Positions 34,671 through 43,600 of a stretch of DNA of 44,608 bases are shown here, piece after piece. The DNA comes from JAICIG01 sp035532215 (lineage in GTDB: Bacteria > Planctomycetota > Planctomycetia > Pirellulales > JAICIG01). Within the stretch, counting starts at the first letter, position 1. Each line of letters starts with the position of its first letter. A program made the position numbers and the translations under genes. The stretch lies in the NCBI GenBank assembly GCA_035532215.1, contig DATKRK010000126.1:1-44608 (forward strand), read 5' to 3'. The notes beneath the pieces were generated by a model. That model saw nothing but the letters and a program-made list of their open reading frames with translations. It searched no databases and had not been told where the DNA came from.

Positions 34671-36456
34671 TCTGATCGCCGAAGGAGATCGCCCCGAATT
34701 ACGCTGGCAGAAGAAGTTGCCCGCCGGCGCCAGCGTCGTCGTGGGCAAAGAGCCGTCGGAGTGGTCGGTTCCCTGGGAACCGTGGCTTTCGCGCCGGCAC
34801 GTCGAACTGATGCTCGATCGCGACCGCCTGAACGTCAAGCGGTTGCCGGCGGCCCGCAATCCCGTCTATTTCCAGGGGCGCGAGGCCGACGCGTTTCAGA
34901 TGAAAAACGGCGACTGCTTCGTCATCGGCAAAACCGTGTTCTCGCTGAGAATCGACCAAGAGTCGTCGTCGGCTCAGGGGCGAAAGCTGGCCCAAGCCTA
35001 CTCGATCGGCGTCGACCAGTTGCACGGCATCCCGTTTCGCGACGCTCCGCACCGCATCGACGTGCTCGGGCGGTTATCGAACGTGATCTCGGGCGTGACC
35101 GACCGCACGGAACTCTACGTGCAAACCGTGAACCTGCTGTTGGAAGGCATTCGCCGGGCCGACGCGATCTCGGTGGTGTCGTTGGACGAGAAAGAAGGAC
35201 GCCGCGAAGTCAGAACGCTGTACGCCGATCACCGCATGACGAGCGGGGCCGACGTGCAGCCCAGCCGCCGGCTGGCGGCGGAAGCCCTTGCCGAGTTGAA
35301 AAAAAGCGTGGTCCACGTCTGGTCGCCCGAGCGCGACGCCGCGATCGATCCGTACACGATGCGGAGCCAATTCGATTGGGCGTTTTGCACGCCGTTGCGG
35401 GGCGACGCCTGCCAGGGCCTGGGAATTTACGTCGCCGGGCAGTTCATGCCCGGCGCCGCCACGTTCGAACGCACGTCGCAGGAGGCGGGCGATCTCGACG
35501 AGGACGTGAAGTTCGCCGAGTTGGTGTCGACCATCGTCAGCTCGCTGTTGGAAGTGCAAAACCTGGAACATCGCCAATCGGTGCTCAGCCACTTCTTCTC
35601 GCCCCGCGTGCTGCCCTTGTTGATGGCCGCCGATCCGGAAAAGGCGCTCAAGCCGCGCGAAACGGAAATCACCGTGATGTTTTGCGATTTGCGAGGCTTT
35701 TCGAGCAAGGTCGAGGCCGCCGGCGAGGCCCTGCTGCCGATTCTCGAACGCGTCAGCCGCGCCCTGGGCGTGATGTCGCGATGTATTCTCGAACGCGGCG
35801 GCGCCGTGGCCGATTTTCTCGGCGACGCCGCCATGGGCTTCTGGGGCTGGCCGCTGCGAAACGAGGACGATCTTCAGCAGGCCTGCCTCGCGGCAATCAG
35901 CATCCACGAGGCGTTCGAAAAATTCTCGCGCCAGCCCGACGATCCGTTGTACGGCTTCATGGCGGGCGTGGGGCTTGCCACGGGGCATGCCGTGGCGGGG
36001 CAAATCGGGAGCCTCGACCAGACCAAAGTCTCCGTGTTCGGACCTTGCGTCAATTTGGCCTCGCGGTTGGAAGGACTGACGAAGATCCTGCGGGCCCCGG
36101 TCCTGCTCGACGAGACCACGGCCAAGGCGGTCCACGAGCGGATGTCGCCCGAGGTCGTCCGCTGCCGGCGGCTGGCGTTGATCAAGCCCTACGGCTTGAC
36201 GGCGCCGTTGATGGTCAGCGAATTGCTGCCGCCGGCCGCGAAGGACTCGCGGCTCAGCGACGAAGACCTGGCCAACTACGAAGCCGCGTTGACCGCGTTC
36301 TTGAGCGGCGATTGGCATGTGGCCTACGAGCGGTTGCACCACGTCCCGGTCGACGACCGCGGCAAGGATCTGCTGACCAGCTTCATTTTGCAGCACGACC
36401 GCACTCCGCCGCCCGGCTGGGACGGCGTGATTGCGATGGAGCGGAAAAGCGGTTAA
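34663..36456 (+). CDS. FHA-GAF-class III nucleotide cyclase
   Basis: 597-residue signalling protein. The N-terminus is an FHA domain (SVVVGKEPSEWSVPWEPWL, SRRHVELML, KNGDCFVIGKTVFSL). A GAF domain lies at about 140-300 (VLGRLSNVISGVTDRTELYV, FDWAFCTPLRGDA). The class III cyclase catalytic domain runs from about 335: metal ligands Asp342 (MFCDLRGFS) and Asp388 (FLGDAAMGFWG) and the transition-state pair Asn464 and Arg468 (VNLASRLEG) are present, so it should be active. The residues that fix base preference deviate, so cAMP versus cGMP is open. The ATG at 34663 has GGGAGG a few bases before it. Through the FHA domain it probably binds its neighbour kinase when phosphorylated. Confidence 0.9.
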   Translation: MADLIAEGDRPELRWQKKLPAGASVVVGKEPSEWSVPWEPWLSRRHVELMLDRDRLNVKRLPAARNPVYFQGREADAFQMKNGDCFVIGKTVFSLRIDQESSSAQGRKLAQAYSIGVDQLHGIPFRDAPHRIDVLGRLSNVISGVTDRTELYVQTVNLLLEGIRRADAISVVSLDEKEGRREVRTLYADHRMTSGADVQPSRRLAAEALAELKKSVVHVWSPERDAAIDPYTMRSQFDWAFCTPLRGDACQGLGIYVAGQFMPGAATFERTSQEAGDLDEDVKFAELVSTIVSSLLEVQNLEHRQSVLSHFFSPRVLPLLMAADPEKALKPRETEITVMFCDLRGFSSKVEAAGEALLPILERVSRALGVMSRCILERGGAVADFLGDAAMGFWGWPLRNEDDLQQACLAAISIHEAFEKFSRQPDDPLYGFMAGVGLATGHAVAGQIGSLDQTKVSVFGPCVNLASRLEGLTKILRAPVLLDETTAKAVHERMSPEVVRCRRLALIKPYGLTAPLMVSELLPPAAKDSRLSDEDLANYEAALTAFLSGDWHVAYERLHHVPVDDRGKDLLTSFILQHDRTPPPGWDGVIAMERKSG

Positions 36457-36457
36457 T

Positions 36458-36547
36458 CCCCTCTCCCTCCGGGAGAGGGTTAGGGTGAGGGCGCATCTGC
36501 CTGCAACGCGTCCCCTCACCCCAGCCCTCTCCCAAAGGGAGAGGGAG
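36458..36547. repeat. Paired CCCTCTCCC/GGGAGAGGG hairpin repeats
   Basis: CCCTCTCCCTCCGGGAGAGG and CCCTCTCCCAAAGGGAGAGG blocks in inverted arrangement, directly after the cyclase stop. They resemble the composite at 8674-8836 and may serve as an end-of-transcript hairpin. Confidence 0.8.
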
Positions 36548-36671
36548 CTAGAGCACCGGACAGCACTCTTCCGCCGGGAGCCAAAATCCCCCTCGCCCCC
36601 GGTGGCGCCCGTACATTAAGATAGGGGGCTTGCCCTGAGCACGGATCGATCGCAAACGGGCCGAGGAATCC

Positions 36672-36860
36672 ATGGATGGTTGGGATGTGGCATTGTTGGC
36701 CGGCGCCAGTTACGTGGCCGTGACGGTCTTGGTTCGCTTCATGTTGGCCGAGCGCAACAAGCTCTTGGCCGATTTCCAGAAGCAGATCGAGGCCGCTCAG
36801 GCCCAGCAGCGCGCCGAGAAAAAAGCTCGGGCGCAGGCCGATCGTAAGGACGCCGCTTGA
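36672..36860 (+). CDS. Small single-pass membrane protein with coiled-coil tail
   Basis: 62-residue protein. DVALLAGASYVAVTVLVRFM forms one membrane helix, followed by a charged helical tail with AEKKARAQADRK that could be a coiled coil. GAGGA stands five bases before the ATG, supporting a real gene. miaB starts 43 bases after its stop and may share a transcript. I do not recognise a family; the role is not known. Confidence 0.68.
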   Translation: MDGWDVALLAGASYVAVTVLVRFMLAERNKLLADFQKQIEAAQAQQRAEKKARAQADRKDAA

Positions 36861-36903
36861 AGCCCACGGCGGCCAACGGGCGGCGTGAATCCGAGATTTT
36901 GGC

Positions 36904-38322
36904 ATGGATCGAAAACTGTACATCGAAACCGTCGGCTGCCAGATGAACATGCTCGACAGCGAGCTGGTCGTGGCCAGCCTCCGCCGCCAGGGCTATCGGC
37001 TGGTCGATACGCCCCGAGAGGCCGACACGATTCTGTTCAACACGTGCAGCGTCCGGCAGCACGCCGAGGACAAAATCTATAGCGCCCTGGGCCGTCTGAA
37101 ACATGCCAAGCAGCGGCATCCGGAAAAGATCATCGGCGTGCTGGGCTGCATGGCCCAGAAAGACCAGAAACTGATCTTCGAGCGCGCCCCTTACGTCGAT
37201 CTGGTCGTCGGCCCCGGGCAGTTGCACCAGATCCCCGCGTTGATCGCCGAGATCGCCGCCGGCGGCGGACCAAGGATGGAGGTCAGCCTCGATCGCACGG
37301 CCGGCAACCGGGCGGAAATCGAACAGAGCTTCGAAAGTTACGACCCGCTGCGCGACGAGCAGATGCGGCCGACGCCCTATCAGGCGTTCGTGCGGATCAT
37401 GATCGGCTGCGACAAGTTCTGCACCTATTGCATCGTCCCCTCGGTGCGCGGCCCCGAGCAAAGCCGGCCGGCCGCACGAATCGAAGCCGAAGTCCGCCAA
37501 CTGGCCGCCGAGGGATGCCGCGAGATTACGCTGCTCGGCCAGACGGTGAACAGCTATCGCCACACGGCCGACGGCCGGACCACGCGGCTTTCGGACCTGA
37601 TCTACCGCCTGCACGACGTCGAGGGCATCGAACGGATCAAGTTCGTCACGAACTATCCCAAGGACATGACCGACGACTTGCTCGAAGCCGTGCGCGACTT
37701 GCCCAAGTGCTCGCACTATCTGCACGTGCCTTGCCAGAGCGGCTCGAACGAAGTGCTCAAGCGGATGAAACGCGGCTACACGGTGGAGGAATACCGCGAG
37801 ATGCTGGCCCGCATTCGCGCGGGCGTTCCCGATGCCGCCGTGACCAGCGACTGGATCGTCGGCTTTTGCGGCGAAACCGACGCCGACTTCCAGGCCACGG
37901 CCGATCTGGTGCGCGAGGGGCGGTTCAAGAACAGCTTCATCTTCAAATACAGCGCTCGGCCCGGCACGAAGGCCGACGAGCGCTTTGCCGACGACGTGCC
38001 TGAAGAGGTGAAGCGGACCCGGAACAACGAGCTGCTGGCGATTCAAAACGCGATCAGCGAGGAAGACAACCAGGCCTTTCTCGGCCGGCGCGTGACCGTG
38101 CTGGTCGAAGGGCCGAGCAAGACCAGCCGCAAGCAAGCCGCCGAGGGCGAGGTCTTGCAGATGACCGGCCGCACGAACTGCGACCGCATCGCCGTGTTCG
38201 AGGCCAACCGCCGGTTGATCGGGCGCTTCGTGCCGTTGACGGTCTACGATGCCAACGCCTTCACGCTGTTCGCCAGCGTCGTGACCGAGCACGTGGGCCC
38301 CGAGGTGTATAGCCTGTCGTGA
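36904..38322 (+). CDS. miaB: tRNA-2-methylthio-N6-dimethylallyladenosine synthase MiaB
   Basis: 472-residue methylthiotransferase that adds a methylthio group to i6A37 of certain tRNAs. The N-terminal domain holds Cys12 (ETVGCQMNMLDSE), Cys48 (FNTCSVRQ) and Cys82 (VLGCMAQ) for the auxiliary cluster. The radical SAM motif CDKFCTYC gives Cys169, Cys173 and Cys176. The rest matches the family (LLGQTVNSYRH, VPCQSGSNEVLKRMKRGYT), and a TRAM domain ends the protein (VTVLVEGPSK to FVPLTVYDANAFTLF). The start MDRKLYIE is at the family position. The gene is intact; the 870-bp gap after it is repeat-rich. Confidence 0.97.
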   Translation: MDRKLYIETVGCQMNMLDSELVVASLRRQGYRLVDTPREADTILFNTCSVRQHAEDKIYSALGRLKHAKQRHPEKIIGVLGCMAQKDQKLIFERAPYVDLVVGPGQLHQIPALIAEIAAGGGPRMEVSLDRTAGNRAEIEQSFESYDPLRDEQMRPTPYQAFVRIMIGCDKFCTYCIVPSVRGPEQSRPAARIEAEVRQLAAEGCREITLLGQTVNSYRHTADGRTTRLSDLIYRLHDVEGIERIKFVTNYPKDMTDDLLEAVRDLPKCSHYLHVPCQSGSNEVLKRMKRGYTVEEYREMLARIRAGVPDAAVTSDWIVGFCGETDADFQATADLVREGRFKNSFIFKYSARPGTKADERFADDVPEEVKRTRNNELLAIQNAISEEDNQAFLGRRVTVLVEGPSKTSRKQAAEGEVLQMTGRTNCDRIAVFEANRRLIGRFVPLTVYDANAFTLFASVVTEHVGPEVYSLS

Positions 38323-38355
38323 AGCAGCGGCGGTTTCGGCATATAATGAAAAAGT

Positions 38356-38600
38356 TGGTTCCTCCGCGGAATCTGTGGGTGGATTTTCGCTTTTGAGTAG
38401 CACTACCGTGCGTTTTTCGAAGCATGACCGGGCAATGAATGTTCGATACAAGCACTCCAAAACTGCTCCGCAAAGCCGAGCGCGGCGGAGCCGCACCCAA
38501 AGTAGTAGGCACACTCCGTGTGCCGTGACCGGCGCTATGTTTACGTCGCATCACAGGTTGAATCGCATCCAGGCATCCATTGCCCGGCCATGCCTTTTCT
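38356..38600. repeat. Second copy of the GGAATCCGTGGGT inverted-repeat element
   Basis: GTTCCTCCGCGGAATCTGTG at about 38360 is followed by the left arm GTGCGTTTTTCGAAGCATGA (38408 on), and the reverse complement of that arm lies at 38571-38600 (AGGCATCCATTGCCCGGCCA). It matches the copy at 11066-11231, but the loop is longer (about 130 bases). Confidence 0.75.
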
Positions 38601-39096
38601 AGGCTTGTCAAGAGGCGTTTGGAAAGCGGATTGCGGGCCTCGATCTCCGTACCGCGATCGGGCGTTTTTTTCGATGTTGAAAAAAACGTGCAGCGAAAAC
38701 GGCGAGGGTTCGGTCGCAGGGTTGTGTTCTGGTAAGTCGCGGTCGGCCCGTGGCGCCGGGCGGCTTGCGAGTCGGGTAGCTCCAACCTTTTACCTGGAAT
38801 GTACCGCCCAAAGAGCGGACAATCGAATTGGCTACATGGGAGATTTGACCGACGGACGCCGCCAGCGGCCGGGTCGAAACTAAAAAAGGCGTTCCTTGCG
38901 GACGCTCAGGCATGGCGGAAGGCGCCCGCGGACGGCGCCGACGTGGCTGACGCGAGACGACGACTAAGGCATGGAGTTCTCCGACGGGAAACTGGATCCG
39001 TTAACACGTGCAATGCTATGCTCGCTGGGCCTGCGCGGAGGATAGGGCGCCGGTGGGAACCGACCCGAGCGCAGAAGCAGGGCTGAGACCGAAGCG
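38601..39096. other. Long gene-free gap, possible small RNA at its right end
   Basis: I see no supportable gene here. From about 38930 to the hairpin at 39097 the sequence can form several short stems (for example CTGCGC near 39031 with GCGCAG near 39069, and CGGT-GGGA-ACCG), ending in a strong hairpin. That layout would fit a structured RNA, but I cannot match it to a known family. It could equally be the non-coding end of the adjacent IS110-type element, which in that family encodes a guide (bridge) RNA. Confidence 0.25.
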
Positions 39097-39123
39097 CGGC
39101 GGCCCGTTTTCAGCGGGCCGCCG
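39097..39123. terminator. Strong GC-rich hairpin between miaB and the transposase gene
   Basis: CGGCGGCCCG (39097-39106), loop TTTTCAG, CGGGCCGCCG (39114-39123), a perfect 10-bp stem. The U-tract after it is poor on the plus strand (CCGTCTTTC), so it may be a weak terminator or an RNA end. Confidence 0.5.
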
Positions 39124-39174
39124 CCGTCTTTCACTCGTCTTCGGGATCAGCTCCATGCGATAAATCCTGGGGGT

Positions 39175-39192
39175 TTGGGGGCGAGCCCCCAA
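39175..39192. repeat. Short hairpin just after the transposase stop
   Basis: TTGGGGG-CGAG-CCCCCAA forms a 7-bp perfect stem two bases beyond the transposase stop codon on the minus strand. It may mark transcript end or the element end. Confidence 0.5.
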
Positions 39193-39193
39193 T

Positions 39194-40507
39194 TCAGCAA
39201 ACAGTGGCTTCGTCCGCTCTTTTCGCCGCGGCCTTCGTCTCGCCGGCGCCCGGGAACAGCCGCCGCGCGTCGAACGTCTCGCCTCGCGCCGCGACCGCGT
39301 ACAACGCCAACGTCAGCTTGCGCGCCACGGCCAGCAACGCCCCCTGGCCGCGGCCTTTGTCCTTCGCCTTTTTCGCCTCGAACCACGGCCGGACGGCGGG
39401 CTCTTGCACGATCCGCATCGCCGCGAAGTACAGCCAACGACGCGCCAAGGACGGGCCGCGCTTGGTGATCTTCAATTGCCCGCGATACTTGCCGCTGCTG
39501 CGCTCTTTGAGGTTCAACCCCGCCGCTTTGCGATACGCCGCTCCGCAGGGATAATCGGCCGGATTGCCCAGCGTCACCCACAACACGCTCGCCGTGCCGG
39601 CTCCGACCGCGGCCGCCAGGCGAGCGAGCGCTTCGTGGCTCCGGGCGAGCTGCGCGAGACGCTGGGCGGTTCGCTGCTTCTCGCGAAACGCCGCCAGCGC
39701 CAAAGACGCGTATTGCCGGAGTTGCTCCGCCTCGTGGCGCCGCTGCGGCACGCCCGCGGTCTGCTTCGCCGACGCGATCACGTTGGCCGCCGCCGGCGAG
39801 CGCGCCGAGCAACGGCCCCATCGCGCCAACTGCGAGGCGGCGACCGGATCGGCCGCCAGCGCCGCCAGCGCCGCCGGCCCGCCGTAGTGCGCCAGCGCGC
39901 TGAGCAGCGTTACGCTCGACAGATCGAGCAACCGCGTGACCTCCGGCCAATGACGCGACAACAGCCCTTCGAGACGGCCCGTCCACAACTGCTGGATCCG
40001 GTCTTGGCCGTCGAGCCAAGCGACCCAGCGGTTCAGTTCCGCCTCCTCCTCGCTCGGCTCGCGATACGGCCACGGCCGGCACTTGCCGATCGCCGCCAAC
40101 TCGGGCGCCACGGCGGCGTCTTTGCCGTCGTGCTGCGACGGCACGCCATCGAAAATCTCGGCGTAGTCGTGCGCCGCCTTGCCTCCCACGCGATCCAAGC
40201 CCAGCCCTTGCCGGTCGAGCTCCGCGCGCAGCGGGTCGCCGTACGTCCCGGTCGGCTCCATGGCCGCGCGTAGCCGGCAACGCTCGGCGAGCGACCGCAG
40301 CAGGCCGACCAACAGCGGGATTTCCGCAGGGTTCTTCACCTTCCAGGGCCTCTCGAACTCGCCATCCTGCCAGCGCACGACGCACAGCACCGCGTGCTTT
40401 CCCACGTCCATGCCGACCGCCGCCTGGCGGCCCGCCGCCGCTTGCACCAGTTCTTCGATGTTGACATTGTTGACATCCGTCGCGCGATACGCTTTGCTCT
40501 TGTTCAC
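39194..40507 (-). CDS. IS110-family transposase
   Basis: 437-residue recombinase with an N-terminal RuvC-like DEDD domain and a C-terminal Tnp20 domain. The acidic residues are seen in GMDVGKHAVL, AMEPTGTYGD and QHDGKDAAV, in the usual order. The Tnp20 part contains GNPADYPCGAAYRKAAGLNL, then KERSSGKYRGQLKITKRGPS with a Ser at the place of the catalytic serine. The full length and intact motifs suggest it could still move. I took GTG at 40507 (after GAAGG) as the start; a TTG at 40558 would add 17 residues. In this family a bridge RNA from the element's non-coding end guides the target site. Confidence 0.92.
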   Translation of the reverse strand: MNKSKAYRATDVNNVNIEELVQAAAGRQAAVGMDVGKHAVLCVVRWQDGEFERPWKVKNPAEIPLLVGLLRSLAERCRLRAAMEPTGTYGDPLRAELDRQGLGLDRVGGKAAHDYAEIFDGVPSQHDGKDAAVAPELAAIGKCRPWPYREPSEEEAELNRWVAWLDGQDRIQQLWTGRLEGLLSRHWPEVTRLLDLSSVTLLSALAHYGGPAALAALAADPVAASQLARWGRCSARSPAAANVIASAKQTAGVPQRRHEAEQLRQYASLALAAFREKQRTAQRLAQLARSHEALARLAAAVGAGTASVLWVTLGNPADYPCGAAYRKAAGLNLKERSSGKYRGQLKITKRGPSLARRWLYFAAMRIVQEPAVRPWFEAKKAKDKGRGQGALLAVARKLTLALYAVAARGETFDARRLFPGAGETKAAAKRADEATVC

Positions 40508-40558
40508 GGGGACGACCTTCTGCAATTCGGAAAAGGATGGGGTTAATACGACACCCAA
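39194..40558 (-). mobile_element. IS110-family insertion element (limits not determined)
   Basis: An intact IS110-type transposase gene marks a mobile element. IS110 elements have no terminal inverted repeats, so the ends cannot be set from this single copy; the true element must extend into the flanking gaps (39124-39193 and 40559-40610 or beyond). No target duplication is visible. Confidence 0.6.
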
Positions 40559-40610
40559 CCCTATAACCGACTCGAGGCGTCCCCGCTTCTATTGCTCTAT
40601 AGCCAACTGG

Positions 40611-40637
40611 AAAAATCCCGTCCGGCGAAGCCGGACG
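40611..40637 (-). terminator. Rho-independent terminator of the large repeat-protein gene
   Basis: Read on the minus strand: CGTCCGGCTTCGCCGGACG followed by GGGATTTTT. An 8-bp stem with a short loop, then a T-run, 39 bases after the stop at 40676. Confidence 0.72.
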
Positions 40638-40675
40638 CCAACCCAACCCCCGGTAGGCCCAGGCGAAAAGCCGCC

Positions 40676-43600
40676 TCAGCGCTCGCAGCGCCGCAGCAGT
40701 TCGACGAACTGGGCCTTCAGTTCCGGCCCGCCCAGCTCCGGATGCAGGGCTTGCGTGAGCTTGAGCAGTCGAGCGGCCTGCGACTTCTGGCCCAATCGCT
40801 CCAAGGCCAGCGCCTGGTGATAGATCGATCGCAGCCAGCGATCGCTGCCGGGGCGGCACTTCTTTTCGATCTGGCGCCATTTGCCGAGTGCGGCCTGCCA
40901 CGATGCCTTGTCGGCCCCGTCGAGCAGCAGTTGCGCATACGCTTCCTGGATCTGGCCGTCGCGGGGCGCAGCCTCGGCCATGCCGGCCAAGAGCTTTAGC
41001 GCCTCGTCGCGACGCCTGGCTGCAACCAGCGCCCGCCCATAAGCCAGATCGAAGATCTTGCGATCCGCCTCGCTCAAATCCTTGCGCCCGTCGCGCAGCA
41101 AGCCAGCGGCTTGCAGTTCGAGTTCCGCCAATTCGCGGCGAACCGCGGGCGAGGCTTTTCGCGCGATGCGCCCCAAGCCTTCGACGAGCAGCAAAAGCTG
41201 TTGCGGCCGGCCTTGCGCCAACTTCGCCAGCCGCCGCGCCGCTTCGTCGCGGCGCCCTTGACCGGCCAAGGCAAACACCAGCAAGCCCTCGGCCTGCGAC
41301 CGCCAGGCCTCCGGCGCCTCGTCGGCCGCATCGAGCGCCGCCGCCAGGATGCGCTCGGCCCGGTCGAACTGGTCGTCGGCATAGTGCAGCCAGATTTCGG
41401 CGGCGCTGGCGGCGGCCTCGCGTTGGACGGGCGTCCAGCGTTCGGGCAGGCGGTTGCGATCTCCGACGACCAACTGCTCGAAGTAGCGCGCGGCTTGCTC
41501 GGCCGCATCGCGGGTCGGCTTGCCGGTCGCCGCCAGTTCGGACAGCAACTTTTGCTGGGAGCGGGCGATGGCCGAGACGGCCTCGGCAAAGCGAGGATCG
41601 TCGGCCGGAATGTCGCGATAGGCGGCGATCGCCGCCGACCAGGCCTGCTCTCGTTCGCGCAGCTTGCCCAGCCAGATCCTCGCCTGGTTGGCGCTCTTCT
41701 CGCCGGCCCAGTGCTGCAAATGTTCTTCGAGCAGCTTCGCATAGCCGTCGGGCCCAGCGCCCTCGGGAAAACGTGCGGCCGGATCGCGTTTGGCTGCCTG
41801 AGCCGTGTTGTAAATCGCCAGCAAATGAGCATCGCCCGCTTTGGCCCGCTTCGGCTGGCTCAGCGCCAAGCGGCGAAACCGCTCGGCCGCTGCGCCGTTG
41901 CGGCCTTGTTCTTGTTCCAGCACCGCCGCGGTGTAGGCGGCGTCGAAAGCCGTCTCGTCGTCCTTGGCGGCCGCGGCTTGTTCGGCCGCCTGGTCGTAGG
42001 CGGCGACGGCTCGCTCGAACTGCCCGGCGCGATACAAGCTTTCCGCAGCGCGAACGAGCAGCGTCAAGTCTTTCGATCCGCCCGCCTCGCTGATGTTGCC
42101 GGCCAACAGCGTCTCGGCTCGGCGGCTCCAATAGGGACCGTAAAGACGATCGATGGCCCGAATCAGCTCGGCGGCCTGCGATTGCAGCTTGGTCGCTTGT
42201 TCCTCGTCGCCCGCCTTTCCGGCCGCCCGCCAAGCGGCGACGTAAGCCTCGAGGAAGGCGTAGTCGAGATCGGGCGAATGCCAGCCGGAAACCGTGCGGC
42301 CGGCTTCCATCAGCACGAGCGCCTGGCGCGCTTGCCCGCGGTCGAGCGCCAGGCGAATCGCTTCGGCCCGAGCGCTCAACTGGATGCGCGGCGGCGGATC
42401 GAGCTGGTCGAGCGATTCCAGCAGCAGCGACGCGGCCCGCTGGTCTTCCAACAAACGTTCGCAAATGATCTCGTCCAGGCGGCTTTGCCAGGCCGCGTCG
42501 TCGTCTTCATCCGCCTGGGCCAGCGGCTTCAGCCGCTCGACCGCCTGGCCGAGCGAATTCGTGCGGTCCTCGCTGCCGGCGGGGTAACTCTGCCCCTGAT
42601 TGCGAAAGGCCCGCGCCAACTGATAATTCAAATGACGCGCCAGCGACTGCAACTCGGCGCCCGGCAGCCGCTCGGGATCGGGACGCTTGCTCAGATTGGC
42701 GCGGCGCAAATCTTCGGCCAGGGTTTGTTGGGCCGTTTCGAAAGCGCTCACCGCCGCACGCAGCTCTTCGCGGGCTTGCTCCAGGCGCACTTTCGCGCCG
42801 CCCGAGATTTCCGCCTCTTGCCGCGCCAATTCGCCGCGGGCCAGGCGGACCAAGCCTCGCTGCACTTCGAGCAACACGCGCCGCGGATGCTTCGGCTCTC
42901 GGCGCAGCAGCTCCTCGACGACGCCCAAAGCCTGCGCCCAGAGCGCGTCTCGCTCGTCGGGCACGACTTGCAGAGCATGATCGGCGAACGTTCGCGAAAG
43001 CTCGACCGCCAGCTCCGCCTGCCGGACGTGTGACAAGCCTGGTTCGCTGGCAGCGCTGCGGCAGTACGCTTCGGCCAGTTCGAATAAGCGACGGCTGCGA
43101 AGTCCTTCGAGAAACCGCGCTTCCAGCGGCTCGTCCGGCGCGGTCGCCGGGCGGGCGAACGCCGCCTTCGGCGCCGCGGCTTGTCCCAAGCGTCCGGCAG
43201 CCTCAACCGCGGCGCGCGTGCCGGCGTATTGCGAAGCGAGTTCCTGGTACAGTCGCGCAGCGGCCGGCTCTTGGCCCAGCTTTTCCAACAGCGCGGCCGA
43301 TTCAGCCAGCGCTTGCGAGGCGAGCAGCCGATCTTGCGGGTAGAGGATCGGCACGTGCAGTAACGTCAAGGCCGCTTGCTCTGCGTCGCCTTTGCGCGCC
43401 ATGGCCTGGCCGAGCACCAGGTAGGGGCCGGCCCGCAACGCTTCGGGAAATTCGGCGAGGTTCTTCTTCCAACGTTCGATCCGCTCCTCGTTCGCGGTGG
43501 CCAACGCGCCGCGCCAGGTTTGCGCCTGGGCCAGCGCCGCGATGCGGCGGTCTTTGTCGCGGGCGAGCAACTCCAGCCGCTCGAGCGCGCCGGCGCGGCG

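Noticed and set aside
38342..38347. TATAAT promoter -10 box after miaB
   Set aside because: There is no matching -35 hexamer at the right spacing and no gene begins downstream.
39147..42464. 1105-residue minus-strand open frame
   Set aside because: It runs across both the IS110 transposase and the large repeat-protein gene in another frame, with Arg-rich composition and no recognised domain.
41111..43033. 640-residue plus-strand open frame
   Set aside because: It is antisense to the large helical-repeat protein, which has a signal peptide, a start and a terminator.
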